The notes: generated by a model from the sequence alone, not told the origin. DNA of 31,855 nt from Paucidesulfovibrio sp050251775 (GCA_050251775.1 JBFWMD010000038.1:1-31855), one strand, 5' to 3'. Counted from the first letter of the stretch, positions 1 to 7,437 are shown. Numbers and translations: made by a program.

Positions 1-528
1 TATGCCCTGGTCTTCATGCTCAAGGCCAAGGGGCTGGTCTCCTTGACGCTCATGGCCCTGGGGCTTTCGAGCCAGCCCGTGTCCCTGCTTTATACCGAGA
101 CCGCCGTGTTCATCGGGCTGGTCTACACGCTTTTGCCGTTCATGATCCTGCCGCTTTACGCCTCCATGGAGAAGCTGGACAACAGCCTGCTGGAGGCGGC
201 CAGCGACCTCGGCGCCAGCCGGTTCAGCGTCTTTGTCCGGATCACCGTGCCCCTGACCACGCCGGGCATCATCGCCGGGTCCATGATGGTTTTTCTGCCC
301 GCGCTGGGCATGTTCTACATCCCGGACCTGCTGGGCGGCGGCAAGCACGTCATCGCGGGCAACTTCATCAAGGACCAGTTCCTGGTGGCGCGCGACTGGC
401 CCGTGGGCGCGGCGGCCAGCGTGGTGCTGACCCTGCTCATGGCCGCGTTGCTGCTGGCCTACCACCTCAGCGCCAAGCGCATCCACCGCAACGGCAAAAG
501 CGGCGATTTCGAGGGGGGCGAGGTATGA
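1..528 (+). CDS. potB: Spermidine/putrescine ABC transporter permease PotB (5' partial)
   Basis: Inner-membrane permease half of a polyamine importer. The reading frame is open from the first base, so the N-terminal part (roughly 110 residues compared with the usual ~285) lies outside the window. The remaining ~175 residues contain hydrophobic segments and the cytoplasmic EAA loop (EAASDLGASRFSVF), which docks on the ATPase PotA. A further membrane segment near the C-terminus follows it (VVLTLLMAALLLAYH). The stop overlaps the start of the next permease gene (ATGA at 525-528), as expected for coupled translation. The gene order potB-potC-potD matches the enterobacterial pot operon, so potA is probably just upstream of the window. 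The family is clear. Whether the substrate is spermidine, putrescine or both cannot be read from this permease. Confidence 0.93.
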   Translation, partial: YALVFMLKAKGLVSLTLMALGLSSQPVSLLYTETAVFIGLVYTLLPFMILPLYASMEKLDNSLLEAASDLGASRFSVFVRITVPLTTPGIIAGSMMVFLPALGMFYIPDLLGGGKHVIAGNFIKDQFLVARDWPVGAAASVVLTLLMAALLLAYHLSAKRIHRNGKSGDFEGGEV

Positions 529-1292
529 GCGCGCTCTGGCGGCTGGTGCGGCTGTTGCCGGTCTACATCTTTCTCTACCTGCCCATCGTGGTGCTGGTGG
601 TCTTCGCCTTCAACGATTCCAAGTATTCCGTGGCCTGGAAGGGGTTCACTTGGAAGTGGTTCGGCAAGCTTTTGGCCAATGGCCAGCTCATGGACGCGGC
701 CCTGAACACTTTTACCGTGGCCTTTCTCTCGGCCAGCTCGGCCACGGTCCTGGGCCTGCTCGCGGCCGTGGCCCTCTACCGCTACCGCTTTCAGGGCAAG
801 CGGCTGCTCCAGTCCGCGCTCTTCGTGGTCATGGTTTCCCCGGACATCGTCATGGGCGTGGCCTTTCTGGTGCTTTTCATGTGCATGGGCCTGAAGCCGG
901 GCTTCTTCACACTGTTTCTGGCGCACACCACGTTCTGCCTGCCCTTTGTGACGGTGACCGTGCATTCGCGCCTCTCCGGGTTCGACAACCATCTCATCGA
1001 GGCGGCCCAGGACCTGGGCGCGGGCGAGTTCCGCGCCTTCCGGCATGTGCTGCTGCCCATGCTCGCCCCGGCCGTGCTCGCGGGCTGGCTGCTTTCCTTC
1101 ACCCTGTCCATGGATGACGTGATCATCAGCTTTTTCGTCACCGGACCGGATTTCGACATCCTGCCCCTGCGCGTCTATTCCATGGTGCGTCTGGGCGTGA
1201 AGCCGGACGTGAATGCGCTGTCCGCCATCATGTTCGGCCTGACGGTCGTGGTCGTGTTCACCTCGCAACTGCTACTGAGGAGAAAGAAATGA
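525..1292 (+). CDS. potC: Spermidine/putrescine ABC transporter permease PotC
   Basis: Second inner-membrane permease of the polyamine importer, 255 residues, close to the ~264 of E. coli PotC. A first membrane segment (VYIFLYLPIVVLVVFAF) starts near residue 13. An EAA loop (EAAQDLGAGEFRAFRHVLLP) begins near residue 159, and the last helix lies at the extreme C-terminus, followed by a short basic tail (RRKK). The start ATG overlaps the potB stop, and its own stop overlaps the potD start (ATGA at 1289-1292). The three genes are therefore probably one transcript with coupled translation. PotB and PotC form the heterodimeric channel in this family. Assignment as PotC rather than the paralogous PotI rests on the gene order and on the PotD-like binding protein that follows. 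Confidence 0.94.
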   Translation: MSALWRLVRLLPVYIFLYLPIVVLVVFAFNDSKYSVAWKGFTWKWFGKLLANGQLMDAALNTFTVAFLSASSATVLGLLAAVALYRYRFQGKRLLQSALFVVMVSPDIVMGVAFLVLFMCMGLKPGFFTLFLAHTTFCLPFVTVTVHSRLSGFDNHLIEAAQDLGAGEFRAFRHVLLPMLAPAVLAGWLLSFTLSMDDVIISFFVTGPDFDILPLRVYSMVRLGVKPDVNALSAIMFGLTVVVVFTSQLLLRRKK

Positions 1293-2317
1293 AGAAAATG
1301 CTTTTGGCGCTCTGCCTGGCGCTGCTCCCTGGTCTGGCCTGGGCCGGAGGGGAAGTCTACGTCTACAACTGGACCGAGTACGTGCCCGAGGCGGTGCTGG
1401 CCCAGTTCACCGAAGAGACCGGCATCAAGGTGATCTACACCACCTACGACAGCAACGAGGCCATGTACGCCAAGGTCAAGCTCCTGGGCGGCGAAGGCTA
1501 CGACGTGGTCGTGCCTTCCACCTATTTCGTGAACAAGATGCGCCACGAGGGGCTGCTCCTGCCCCTGGACCGCTCCAAGCTGCCCAACTTCGCGAATCTG
1601 GACAAGAACTTCCTGAACAAGGCTTATGATCCGGACAACGAATACTCCGTGCCCTACCTTTGGGGCGGTTCCGGGATCATCGCCAACTCCGAGCTGGTTC
1701 CCACGGCGGGCATGGACTCCTGGCGCTGGCTCTGGAGTCCCGAACTCAAGGGCAAGCTGCTGCTCCAGGACGATCTGCGCGACGTGCTCGGTATCGGCCT
1801 GCTGCTCAAGGGCTATTCCGTGAACGAGACCGATCCGGAACACATCCGCGAGGCCTACGAACTGATCAAAACCCTGGCCCCGAACGTGCTGGTCTACAAC
1901 TCGGACAACCCCAAGTCCGCCTACCTGGGCGGCGAGGTGGCCGCCGGTATGATCTGGAACGGCGAGGCCCACCAGGCCCTGGCCGAGATGGACACGCTCA
2001 AGTTCGTCTGGGCCAGGGAGGGCGGCCTGCTCTGGATGGACAACTTCGTGATTCCCAAGAACGCCAAGAACGTGGACAACGCCCACGCCTTCATCAACTT
2101 CATGCTCCGTCCGGACATCGCGGCCCAGTGCTGCGAGGAGTATGGCTACGCCACCCCCAACAAGCCCGCTGTCGCGCTGTTGCCCGAGGAGCTGCGCAAC
2201 AGCCCGGTGATCTTCCCTCCGGACGAGGTCGTGACCCGCTCCGACTTCCAGAACGACGTGGGCGAGGCCATTCTGGTCTACGAGAAGTACTGGCACATGC
2301 TCAAGGCCGGGCAATAG
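1289..2317 (+). CDS. potD: Polyamine-binding periplasmic protein PotD
   Basis: Periplasmic solute-binding component, 342 residues. The N-terminus is a Sec signal peptide with a likely cleavage after AWA (residue 19). The mature protein opens with the family block VYVYNWTEYVPE, in which W28 and Y31 correspond to polyamine-stacking residues of E. coli PotD. Other recognisable binding positions are PSTYF (Ser and Tyr), DDLRDV (D162, D165), the Trp of MIWNGEA (W223) and LLWMD (Trp and Asp). The residue matching E. coli Glu171 appears to be Asp (D165), a conservative change that could tune preference between putrescine and spermidine; this alignment was done from memory. It is the last gene of the pot operon and is followed by a hairpin terminator. 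Confidence 0.95.
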   Translation: MKKMLLALCLALLPGLAWAGGEVYVYNWTEYVPEAVLAQFTEETGIKVIYTTYDSNEAMYAKVKLLGGEGYDVVVPSTYFVNKMRHEGLLLPLDRSKLPNFANLDKNFLNKAYDPDNEYSVPYLWGGSGIIANSELVPTAGMDSWRWLWSPELKGKLLLQDDLRDVLGIGLLLKGYSVNETDPEHIREAYELIKTLAPNVLVYNSDNPKSAYLGGEVAAGMIWNGEAHQALAEMDTLKFVWAREGGLLWMDNFVIPKNAKNVDNAHAFINFMLRPDIAAQCCEEYGYATPNKPAVALLPEELRNSPVIFPPDEVVTRSDFQNDVGEAILVYEKYWHMLKAGQ

Positions 2318-2345
2318 GCTCCGGAAGAACCTCAACCGCCATTCC

Positions 2346-2378
2346 ACGGGGGGCGTCCTGCGGGGCGGCCCCCGTTTT
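2346..2378 (+). terminator. Rho-independent terminator of the pot operon
   Basis: The arms ACGGGGG (2346-2352) and CCCCCGT (2369-2375) form a 7-bp GC-rich stem, followed by a short T run (2375-2378). It lies 28 bases after the potD stop. The T run is short, so efficiency may be modest. Confidence 0.6.
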
Positions 2379-2448
2379 CCGTCCCTGGCCCGCGCGCGGG
2401 AGTTGCCTTTGCTCCGCGCCTGGGCCAAGGTCTGGCCGGGAGGATACC

Positions 2449-3309
2449 GTGCAGATTCAAGTCTTGTTCAGTGAATGGGACCAGTACGAGTTGCTGGATT
2501 CCGGGAACCAGCGCAAGCTGGAGCGTTTCGGCGATGTGCTGCTGGTGCGCGGGGAGCCGCGCGCCTGGTGGAAGCCGGAACTGCCCGAGCGGGAATGGGC
2601 GCGGGCCGTGGCCGCGCATGACGACCGGACCTGGAGCTTCAAGCCCGGCGCGCCCCGGGAATGGACTCTGGATCTGGATGGCATGAAGATCCTCTGCCGG
2701 TTTTCCGAGACTTCCAAGCACGTGGGCGTGTTTCCAGAGCAGTGGCCCCACTGGCAAAGCCTGCGGGAATTCGGAAAGCCCCTTGGCGGCAGCCGGCCAA
2801 AACTATTGAATCTTTTCGGCTACACGGGCGTGGCCACGCTCTGCGCGGCCAAGGCGGGGTTCGAGGCCACCCATGTGGACGCCTCCAAGCCCACCGTGGC
2901 CTGGGCCCGGCGCAATCACGAGCTTTCCGGCCTGGGTGAGCTGAACATCCGCTACCTGCTGGACGACGCGCTCAAGTTCGTCAAACGGGAGGTGCGGCGG
3001 GGCAATCGCTATGAGGCCATTCTCCTGGACCCACCCGCGTTTGGGCGCGGACCGAAAAAGGAGCTCTGGAAGGTGGAGGCCCAGGTGGCCGAGCTGCTGG
3101 CGGACTGCGCCGCGCTGCTCTCGGATCAGGCCCGGCTGCTGATCCTGACCATGTACAATACCGACGCCTCGGCTTTGATGCTCAACAACCTGCTTACGGA
3201 CGCCCTGGCGGGCAGGGGCGGAAAGCTGGACATCGGCGAGCTGGCCCTGCGCCACACCTCGGGGCCGAAGATCCTGCCGCGCTCGCTCTGGGGCCGCTGG
3301 CGGGCCTGA
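2449..3309 (+). CDS. Class I SAM-dependent methyltransferase, RlmI-like (COG1092 type)
   Basis: Probable RNA methyltransferase of 286 residues. A GTG start at 2449 is chosen because GGGAGG lies just upstream at good spacing; the frame is open further upstream only as a shadow of potD. The SAM-binding motif I is LNLFGYTGVATL (about residues 120-131), followed by the acidic motif II VDASKP. The catalytic-region motif is LLDPPAFGRGPKKELW (about residues 192-207). This DPPAFGRG block is typical of the RlmI/YccW relatives that methylate cytosine-5 in 23S rRNA. E. coli RlmI has an N-terminal PUA domain and is about 396 residues. Here the N-terminal ~100 residues are shorter and I do not see a clear PUA. 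The target is therefore unproven. The gene stands alone between two terminators. Confidence 0.85.
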   Translation: MQIQVLFSEWDQYELLDSGNQRKLERFGDVLLVRGEPRAWWKPELPEREWARAVAAHDDRTWSFKPGAPREWTLDLDGMKILCRFSETSKHVGVFPEQWPHWQSLREFGKPLGGSRPKLLNLFGYTGVATLCAAKAGFEATHVDASKPTVAWARRNHELSGLGELNIRYLLDDALKFVKREVRRGNRYEAILLDPPAFGRGPKKELWKVEAQVAELLADCAALLSDQARLLILTMYNTDASALMLNNLLTDALAGRGGKLDIGELALRHTSGPKILPRSLWGRWRA

Positions 3310-3342
3310 CCATCGCTGCCATGGTGGACAAGTCTCCCCAAG

Positions 3343-3376
3343 AAAAGGGCCGCCCCCCGAGGGGAGCGGCCTTTTT
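3343..3376. terminator. Bidirectional terminator between convergent genes
   Basis: AAAAGGGCCGCCCCCC (3343-3358) pairs with GGGGAGCGGCCTTTTT (3361-3376) along 16 positions with one G-U pair and one mismatch. An A run on the left and a T run on the right let it end transcription on both strands. It serves the methyltransferase (plus) and the FTR-like gene (minus), whose stops lie 33 and 18 bases away. Confidence 0.85.
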
Positions 3377-3394
3377 GTCGTCAACACGTGCGGT

Positions 3395-3727
3395 CTACCA
3401 TTTGATCTTTTCGGGCGGCCTGCGCTCGGGCACGACCGGACGTTCCATCCCGCCCTCGTTCCATTCCTTGGAGACGTACAGCCCGCAGAAGCAGGCCCCG
3501 AACTCGGCCACGTCCGGCTCGCGGTAGACGCAGGGGCAGACGATGTCCTTGTCGTCCTCAAAGGAGCCGTTGGCCAGGCGGCAGGGGCAGGCCATGTAGC
3601 CGTAGCGCTCCTTGTTGGCCAGCAGGCTTTCCATGAGCGGCATGGTCATGCTCATGTCCGCGTTGAAATGGTATCCCTTGGGCTCCTGGATTTTTTTCAG
3701 GGCCTCGTAGAGCTGTTTCGCGTCCAT
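3395..3727 (-). CDS. Ferredoxin-thioredoxin reductase catalytic-subunit-like Fe-S protein
   Basis: Small iron-sulfur disulfide reductase of 110 residues. The start at 3727 is preceded by GAGGAGA on the minus strand. Six cysteines occur as three CxC pairs: CPC (47, 49), CPC (64, 66) and CFC (79, 81), spaced CPC-x14-CPC-x12-CFC. In plant and cyanobacterial FTR the spacing is x16 and x8; four of these cysteines hold a [4Fe-4S] cluster and two form the redox-active disulfide. The x14/x12 spacing, with the words PCVYREPDV and CFCGLYV, resembles the FTR-like proteins of anaerobic bacteria and methanogens, which lack the variable subunit. No variable-subunit gene is visible here. The glutaredoxin gene lies immediately upstream (16-base gap), so that protein is a likely partner. 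The electron donor is inferred to be a ferredoxin, not shown. Confidence 0.87.
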   Translation of the reverse strand: MDAKQLYEALKKIQEPKGYHFNADMSMTMPLMESLLANKERYGYMACPCRLANGSFEDDKDIVCPCVYREPDVAEFGACFCGLYVSKEWNEGGMERPVVPERRPPEKIKW

Positions 3728-3743
3728 TCCGTCTCCTCGGACC

Positions 3744-3995
3744 TTACTTTTCCAGGGCGTCGTCGATCTTGTCCTTGTTGAAGCCCACCACCACTTTGCC
3801 GTTGATGACCAGGGTGGGGAAGGAGACCGAGGGGTTGTGTTCCTTGACCTTGGCGATGACTTCCTTGCGCTCCTCGCCTTCAAGCTTGTCCACGAACACA
3901 GGGTCGCAGGCGATTTTGCATTCTTCCAGGTATTGCAGGGCCTTCTTGCAGTGGATGCAGGTGGACAGCCCGTAGAATTCGATGGTGTTCGGCAT
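3744..3995 (-). CDS. Glutaredoxin-like (NrdH/Grx family) thiol protein
   Basis: Thioredoxin-fold protein of 83 residues. The active site is CIHC (C13 and C16) after the first beta strand (TIEFYGLSTCIHC). The cis-proline loop is SFPTLVINGK with P60, followed by VVVGF, as in glutaredoxins and NrdH. The start at 3995 has GGAGGAC upstream. Stop and next start are 16 bases apart from the FTR-like gene downstream, so the two are almost certainly co-transcribed. Glutaredoxin normally uses glutathione. Desulfovibrio-type anaerobes often lack glutathione, and the neighbouring reductase offers an alternative source of electrons. Two further cysteines (C26 and C30) lie in the first helix region and are not part of the known active site. 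Confidence 0.9.
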   Translation of the reverse strand: MPNTIEFYGLSTCIHCKKALQYLEECKIACDPVFVDKLEGEERKEVIAKVKEHNPSVSFPTLVINGKVVVGFNKDKIDDALEK

Positions 3996-4048
3996 GGGTC
4001 CTCCGATGGTTCAGCTTTTGATCAGCATGGGGATTTTGCGGAAAAAAG

Positions 4049-4939
4049 TCAAAGCCCGTTTCGAAACACGTTCATGCGTCGTTCCAGGCCGCGCACGGCC
4101 AGGGAGAGCGGAAAGGTCAGGGCGAAGTACATGGCCAGGACAAGGGTCCAGATTTCAAAGGTCCGGTAGGTGGCGGCCATGAGTTCCTGGCCCGCGAAGG
4201 TCAGTTCCTGGATGGAGATGATCGAGACAATGGCCGAGTCCTTGATGGTGGAGATGAACTGTCCGGCCAGGGCCGGAATCATCCGCACCAGGGCCTGGGG
4301 CAGGATCACGTGGCGCAGGCTGCCCCAGCGGGTGAAGCCCAGGGCCGCGGAAGCCTCCCATTGGCCCTTTTCCACGGACTCGATGCCCGCGCGCACGATT
4401 TCCGCGATGTAGGCCCCCTCGAAGAGGGCCAGGGTCAGCACGGCGGAGAGGAACGCGGGAATCTGCTCCACAGGGCCGAACAGCAGGCAGGCCGCGCATC
4501 GGGTGTGCTCCGGCAGGCGGTAGACCAGTTCGTCCACGCCCAGGGCGGTCATGATCTGGTCGCCCAGGAAGAAGTAGAAGACGAAGACCAGGACCAGGGG
4601 CGGGGTGTTGCGCACAAGGCCCACGTAGGCCCCGCCGAGCATCTGCTTCAGCGGGCTGCGGCTGGTGCGGAACAGGCCCATGAGCGTACCGAAGAGCACG
4701 GCCAGGAAACCCGACAGCAGGCTCAGCCGCAGGGTCACAAAGAGGCCCTGGAGCAGCAGGCCCGCGCGCCAGCTCTGTCGCGTCTCGTCCCAACGCAGCA
4801 GATAGTGCGGCATGGCGGACCAGTCCCAGCGGTAGTTCAGGTCGCCGGCCACGCGATAGCCAAAGGCGAGGGCCGCCCCTGTCAGCAGCAGCAAAACCGC
4901 CGCGTCCAGGGGCGTGACCCTGAGTTTGCGATTGCGCAA
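4049..4939 (-). CDS. Polar amino-acid ABC transporter permease (HisM/GlnP family), TTG start
   Basis: Inner-membrane permease of 296 residues for amino-acid import. A long N-terminal region with one hydrophobic helix (LDAAVLLLLTGAALAFGY) precedes the core, which starts near WRAGLLLQGLFVTLRLSLL. The EAA loop reads EASAALGFTRWGSLRHVILP. Near the C-terminus SIISIQELTFAGQELM matches the family. The frame is closed upstream by the binding-protein stop at 4952-4954, and the first usable codon is TTG at 4939, with only a weak GGGA ahead of it. Translation may depend on coupling to the upstream gene. The protein is paralogous to the other permease at 5809-6630 (both share YxWxW...AGLLLQGL), suggesting a heterodimeric channel. 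Substrate unknown. Confidence 0.9.
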   Translation of the reverse strand: MRNRKLRVTPLDAAVLLLLTGAALAFGYRVAGDLNYRWDWSAMPHYLLRWDETRQSWRAGLLLQGLFVTLRLSLLSGFLAVLFGTLMGLFRTSRSPLKQMLGGAYVGLVRNTPPLVLVFVFYFFLGDQIMTALGVDELVYRLPEHTRCAACLLFGPVEQIPAFLSAVLTLALFEGAYIAEIVRAGIESVEKGQWEASAALGFTRWGSLRHVILPQALVRMIPALAGQFISTIKDSAIVSIISIQELTFAGQELMAATYRTFEIWTLVLAMYFALTFPLSLAVRGLERRMNVFRNGL

Positions 4940-4951
4940 AGCGTGCCGTCC

Positions 4952-5785
4952 CTATTCCACCAGGGACTTCCACTCTTCGGTGTTGAACCAGTGGTCGAAG
5001 CGCGCGGCGAGCCAGCCCTCGGCATCGGCCACGCGGATCCAGTTGTTCAGATAGTTGAGGAAATCAGGGTCGCCCTTGCGCACGGCAAAGCCGATGGGCT
5101 CGCGGGTGAAATCCTCCTGCATGGGCAGGAAGAGCTGATTCGGATATTTGGCGGCCAGATTGCGCGGCAGCGGGTTGGAGGCCACCAGGCACTGGGCCTT
5201 GCCGTTGAGCAGTTCCTGGATGGAGGCGGCCTCGTCGTTGAACTGCCGCAGTTGCGCCTTGGGCAGGAAGTTCCTGGCGGCCTTTTCCGCAGTGGTCCCG
5301 AGGCGCACGGCCACGGTCACGTCCGGGGAGTTGAAATCGGCCAGGGAACTTTTGCCTTCGGCGGTCTCCCGGTTGGCCACGAGGGACATGCCCGTGAACT
5401 CGTAGGGATCGGAAAAATTGACTTTCAGATTTCTGCCGGGAGTGATGCCCATGCCGCCGATGATGATGTCGAACTTGCCCGAGAGCAGGGCGGGAATGAT
5501 GCCGTCCCATTTGGTGGGCACGAACTGGACCTTGACGCCCATGTCGTCCGCGAGGCGGCGGGCCACATCGATCTCGAAGCCGACGAACTCGCCGTTTTTG
5601 TCCTTCATGGCCCAGGGGACAAAGGTGGAGAAGCCGACCTTGAGCACGCCGCGCTGCATGACCTGTTCAAGGGTGCTCGATTTTGCCAGTTCCTGCCGGG
5701 CATCCCCGGCCCAGACCGCGCTGGCCAGCCCCAGGATAACGATCAGGGCCGCGAGGCCCACTCGGGTGGTCTGCCACAGAGTCAT
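4952..5785 (-). CDS. Polar amino-acid ABC transporter substrate-binding protein
   Basis: Periplasmic binding protein (SBP_bac_3 type), 277 residues. A signal peptide with hydrophobic core (VGLAALIVILGLASAV) ends at AWA-G. Family blocks include LKVGFSTFVPWAMKD, VGFEIDVARRLAD, FDIIIGGMGITPGR and NFSDPY, which line the ligand cleft for polar amino acids. Two start codons are possible. ATG at 5785 has GGAGG six bases upstream and is preferred; ATG at 5791 (MKMTLW) directly abuts that ribosome site. The gene lies between the two permease genes, 12 bases from the downstream one and about 20 from the upstream one. The exact ligand (glutamine, arginine, cystine or another) cannot be decided by eye. 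Confidence 0.92.
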   Translation of the reverse strand: MTLWQTTRVGLAALIVILGLASAVWAGDARQELAKSSTLEQVMQRGVLKVGFSTFVPWAMKDKNGEFVGFEIDVARRLADDMGVKVQFVPTKWDGIIPALLSGKFDIIIGGMGITPGRNLKVNFSDPYEFTGMSLVANRETAEGKSSLADFNSPDVTVAVRLGTTAEKAARNFLPKAQLRQFNDEAASIQELLNGKAQCLVASNPLPRNLAAKYPNQLFLPMQEDFTREPIGFAVRKGDPDFLNYLNNWIRVADAEGWLAARFDHWFNTEEWKSLVE

Positions 5786-5808
5786 CTTCATCCTCCCTTG
5801 GTTGTCGT

Positions 5809-6630
5809 TCAGACCGCATGGTTCCAGTCGCCTTTGAGGCGTTTGTCGATGAGGGAAATGAGGCCGCTCAGGCTCAGGGTCAGCACAAGGTAGATGGCCG
5901 CCACGGTGAACCAGACCTCGAAGGTCAGGAAGGTGTCGGAAACGATGGACTGCCCCTGCATGGTCAGGTCGTAGACCGCCACGGTGCTGACCAGGGCCGA
6001 GTCCTTGACCAGGGACACGGCCTGGCTCGCCAGGGGCGGGATGATGCGCGGCACGGCCTGGGGCAGGATGACTTCCCGGTAGGTGAACCAGGAGCCGCCT
6101 CCGAGGCTTTCCGCCGCTTCCCACTGGCCGTCGTCGATGGAGACGATGCCCGCCCGGAAGATTTCCGAGGCATAGGCCCCCTCGAAGAGCGAAAGGGCCA
6201 GCACCGAGGCCCAGAATCCACTCAGGCCCAGGACCGGGCCGAGCACGAAATAGGCGAAGAAGAGCTGGATCAACAGCGGGGTGTTGCGGATGGTCTCCAG
6301 ATAGAAGCGGGCCAGGGCGTTGGCCAGGAAGGAGGAGGAGAGCCGGAACATGGCCGCGACCAGCCCGAAGAAAAAGGCCAGGACAAAGGCGGCTCCGGTG
6401 ATCTCCAGGGTGACGCCCAGCCCCTGGAGCAGCAGGCCCGCGTGCCAGCCGCCGGCATCGTGGACATAGAGGAAGCGCGGAATGCGATACCATTGCCAGT
6501 TGTAGCCGAGCTGCTCGGTTCCGCGCGCCACGAACCAAGCCAGCAGCCCGGCCAGGGCCAGGAATTTTGCCAGATCGAGGAATGCGGTCCGCTTGCCGCG
6601 TTGCAGCAGTCTTGACGTGGAATGGTTCAT
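5809..6630 (-). CDS. Polar amino-acid ABC transporter permease (HisQ/GlnP family)
   Basis: First gene of the amino-acid transporter set, 273 residues. After a basic N-terminus (RLLQRGKR) comes a helix (FLALAGLLAWFVA), then an extracytoplasmic stretch, and then the core permease from about WHAGLLLQGLGVTLEITG. The EAA loop is EAAESLGGGSWFTYREVILP. The start at 6630 (MNHSTS) is the last in-frame ATG before that N-terminus; the frame stays open upstream to 6726 but the extra residues do not look like a permease. The ribosome site is weak (GCGAGCC). No ATP-binding gene is found next to this set, so the ATPase must be encoded elsewhere or shared with another transporter. Confidence 0.9.
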   Translation of the reverse strand: MNHSTSRLLQRGKRTAFLDLAKFLALAGLLAWFVARGTEQLGYNWQWYRIPRFLYVHDAGGWHAGLLLQGLGVTLEITGAAFVLAFFFGLVAAMFRLSSSFLANALARFYLETIRNTPLLIQLFFAYFVLGPVLGLSGFWASVLALSLFEGAYASEIFRAGIVSIDDGQWEAAESLGGGSWFTYREVILPQAVPRIIPPLASQAVSLVKDSALVSTVAVYDLTMQGQSIVSDTFLTFEVWFTVAAIYLVLTLSLSGLISLIDKRLKGDWNHAV

Positions 6631-6660
6631 AGGCTCGCGCCGGGGCTGCGGATTGTGCCG

Positions 6661-6689
6661 ATATCGGCTGCCGCCCTTCGAATGGTCAA
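6661..6689 (-). promoter_or_regulatory. Candidate promoter for the amino-acid ABC genes
   Basis: On the minus strand TTGACC (6684-6689) is followed after 17 bases by CGATAT (6661-6666). The -35 is good and the -10 is poor. It lies 31 bases before the permease ATG and just after the probable tmk terminator, which is where a separate promoter would be expected. Confidence 0.33.
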
Positions 6690-6708
6690 TAGCACAGCGG
6701 CAGGAAAA

Positions 6709-6753
6709 AACCAAAGAATAAAACAAAGAAGACGATTACCTTTCAGTAACCGT
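6709..6753 (-). terminator. Probable terminator after tmk
   Basis: Minus-strand arms ACGGTTAC and GTAATCGT (plus-strand 6732-6739 and 6746-6753) form an 8-bp stem with one G-U pair and a 6-base loop. A T-rich tract (TCTTCTTTGTTTTATT) follows. The stem is AT-rich and so not very strong, but the T tract is long, and it sits 46 bases after the tmk stop. Confidence 0.5.
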
Positions 6754-6798
6754 TCCGTGGCCGCCGGGCCAAGTGTGCCGGTCGAACAGAACCGGGCG

Positions 6799-7437
6799 TC
6801 AGGACCGGGCCAGGAAGCGGTCCACAATGGTCCGCACCGAGGCGAAGACCTCGTCCGGACCGGGGGTGGCGTCCACGATGTGGATGCGCTGCTGGTGCAG
6901 CGAGGCCCAGGTCAGGTAGCCCTCGCGCACCCGACGGTGGAACTCCAGGCTCTCCGCCTCGAAGCGGCCTTCCTCCACGGCCTTGCCCTCGCGCAGGTTG
7001 CGGGCCATGGCGCGGTTCAGGCCGGTTTCCGGTTCCAGGTCCAGGAGGATCGTGGCCTCGGGCCAGCAGCCGGCCACGGCCACCTCGTTGAGCTGGTGCA
7101 GCAGCCGGGGGTCCAGGCCGCGTCCATAGCCCTGGTAGACCACGGTGGAGTCGGCGAAGCGGTCGGAGATGACCACCTTGCCCCGGGCCAGGGCCGGGCG
7201 GATGACCTGGGCCACGTGCTGGGCGCGGTCGGCCAGATAGAGAAAGAGTTCCGTTTCCGGGGTGATGTCCCGGCTTTCCAGGTGCAGGAGCATGCGCCGC
7301 AGATCCTTGCCCACGCGGCTGCCACCCGGTTCCAGCGTGACCAGATGCGCCTTGCCGCGCTGCTCCAGGTAGCTGACAAGCATGCGGATCTGGGTGGACT
7401 TGCCGGTTCCTTCTATCCCCTCAAAGGTAAGAAACAT
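6799..7437 (-). CDS. tmk: Thymidylate kinase
   Basis: Phosphorylates dTMP to dTDP with ATP in the cytoplasm, the last specific step of dTTP synthesis. The 212-residue length is normal. The P-loop GIEGTGKST spans residues 7-15, and TLEPGGSRVGKDLR matches the TREPGGT block. The DR-Y motif region reads VVISDRFADSTVVYQGYGRG. The lid region with its arginines (NRAMARNLREGKAVEEGRFE) and the C-terminal VDATPGPDEV block are also recognisable. The first 25 bases overlap the 3' end of the upstream OB/HD gene in another frame, so the two are probably translated from one message. Confidence 0.96.
   Translation of the reverse strand: MFLTFEGIEGTGKSTQIRMLVSYLEQRGKAHLVTLEPGGSRVGKDLRRMLLHLESRDITPETELFLYLADRAQHVAQVIRPALARGKVVISDRFADSTVVYQGYGRGLDPRLLHQLNEVAVAGCWPEATILLDLEPETGLNRAMARNLREGKAVEEGRFEAESLEFHRRVREGYLTWASLHQQRIHIVDATPGPDEVFASVRTIVDRFLARS

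Noticed and set aside
4059..4075. Palindrome GTTTCGAAAC near the end of the first permease gene as a possible terminator
   Set aside because: It lies within coding sequence, can form only a very short stem, and is probably incidental.
4310..5893. Plus-strand open frame of about 530 codons over the amino-acid ABC genes
   Set aside because: It is antisense to well-supported permease and binding-protein genes and shows no protein family features.
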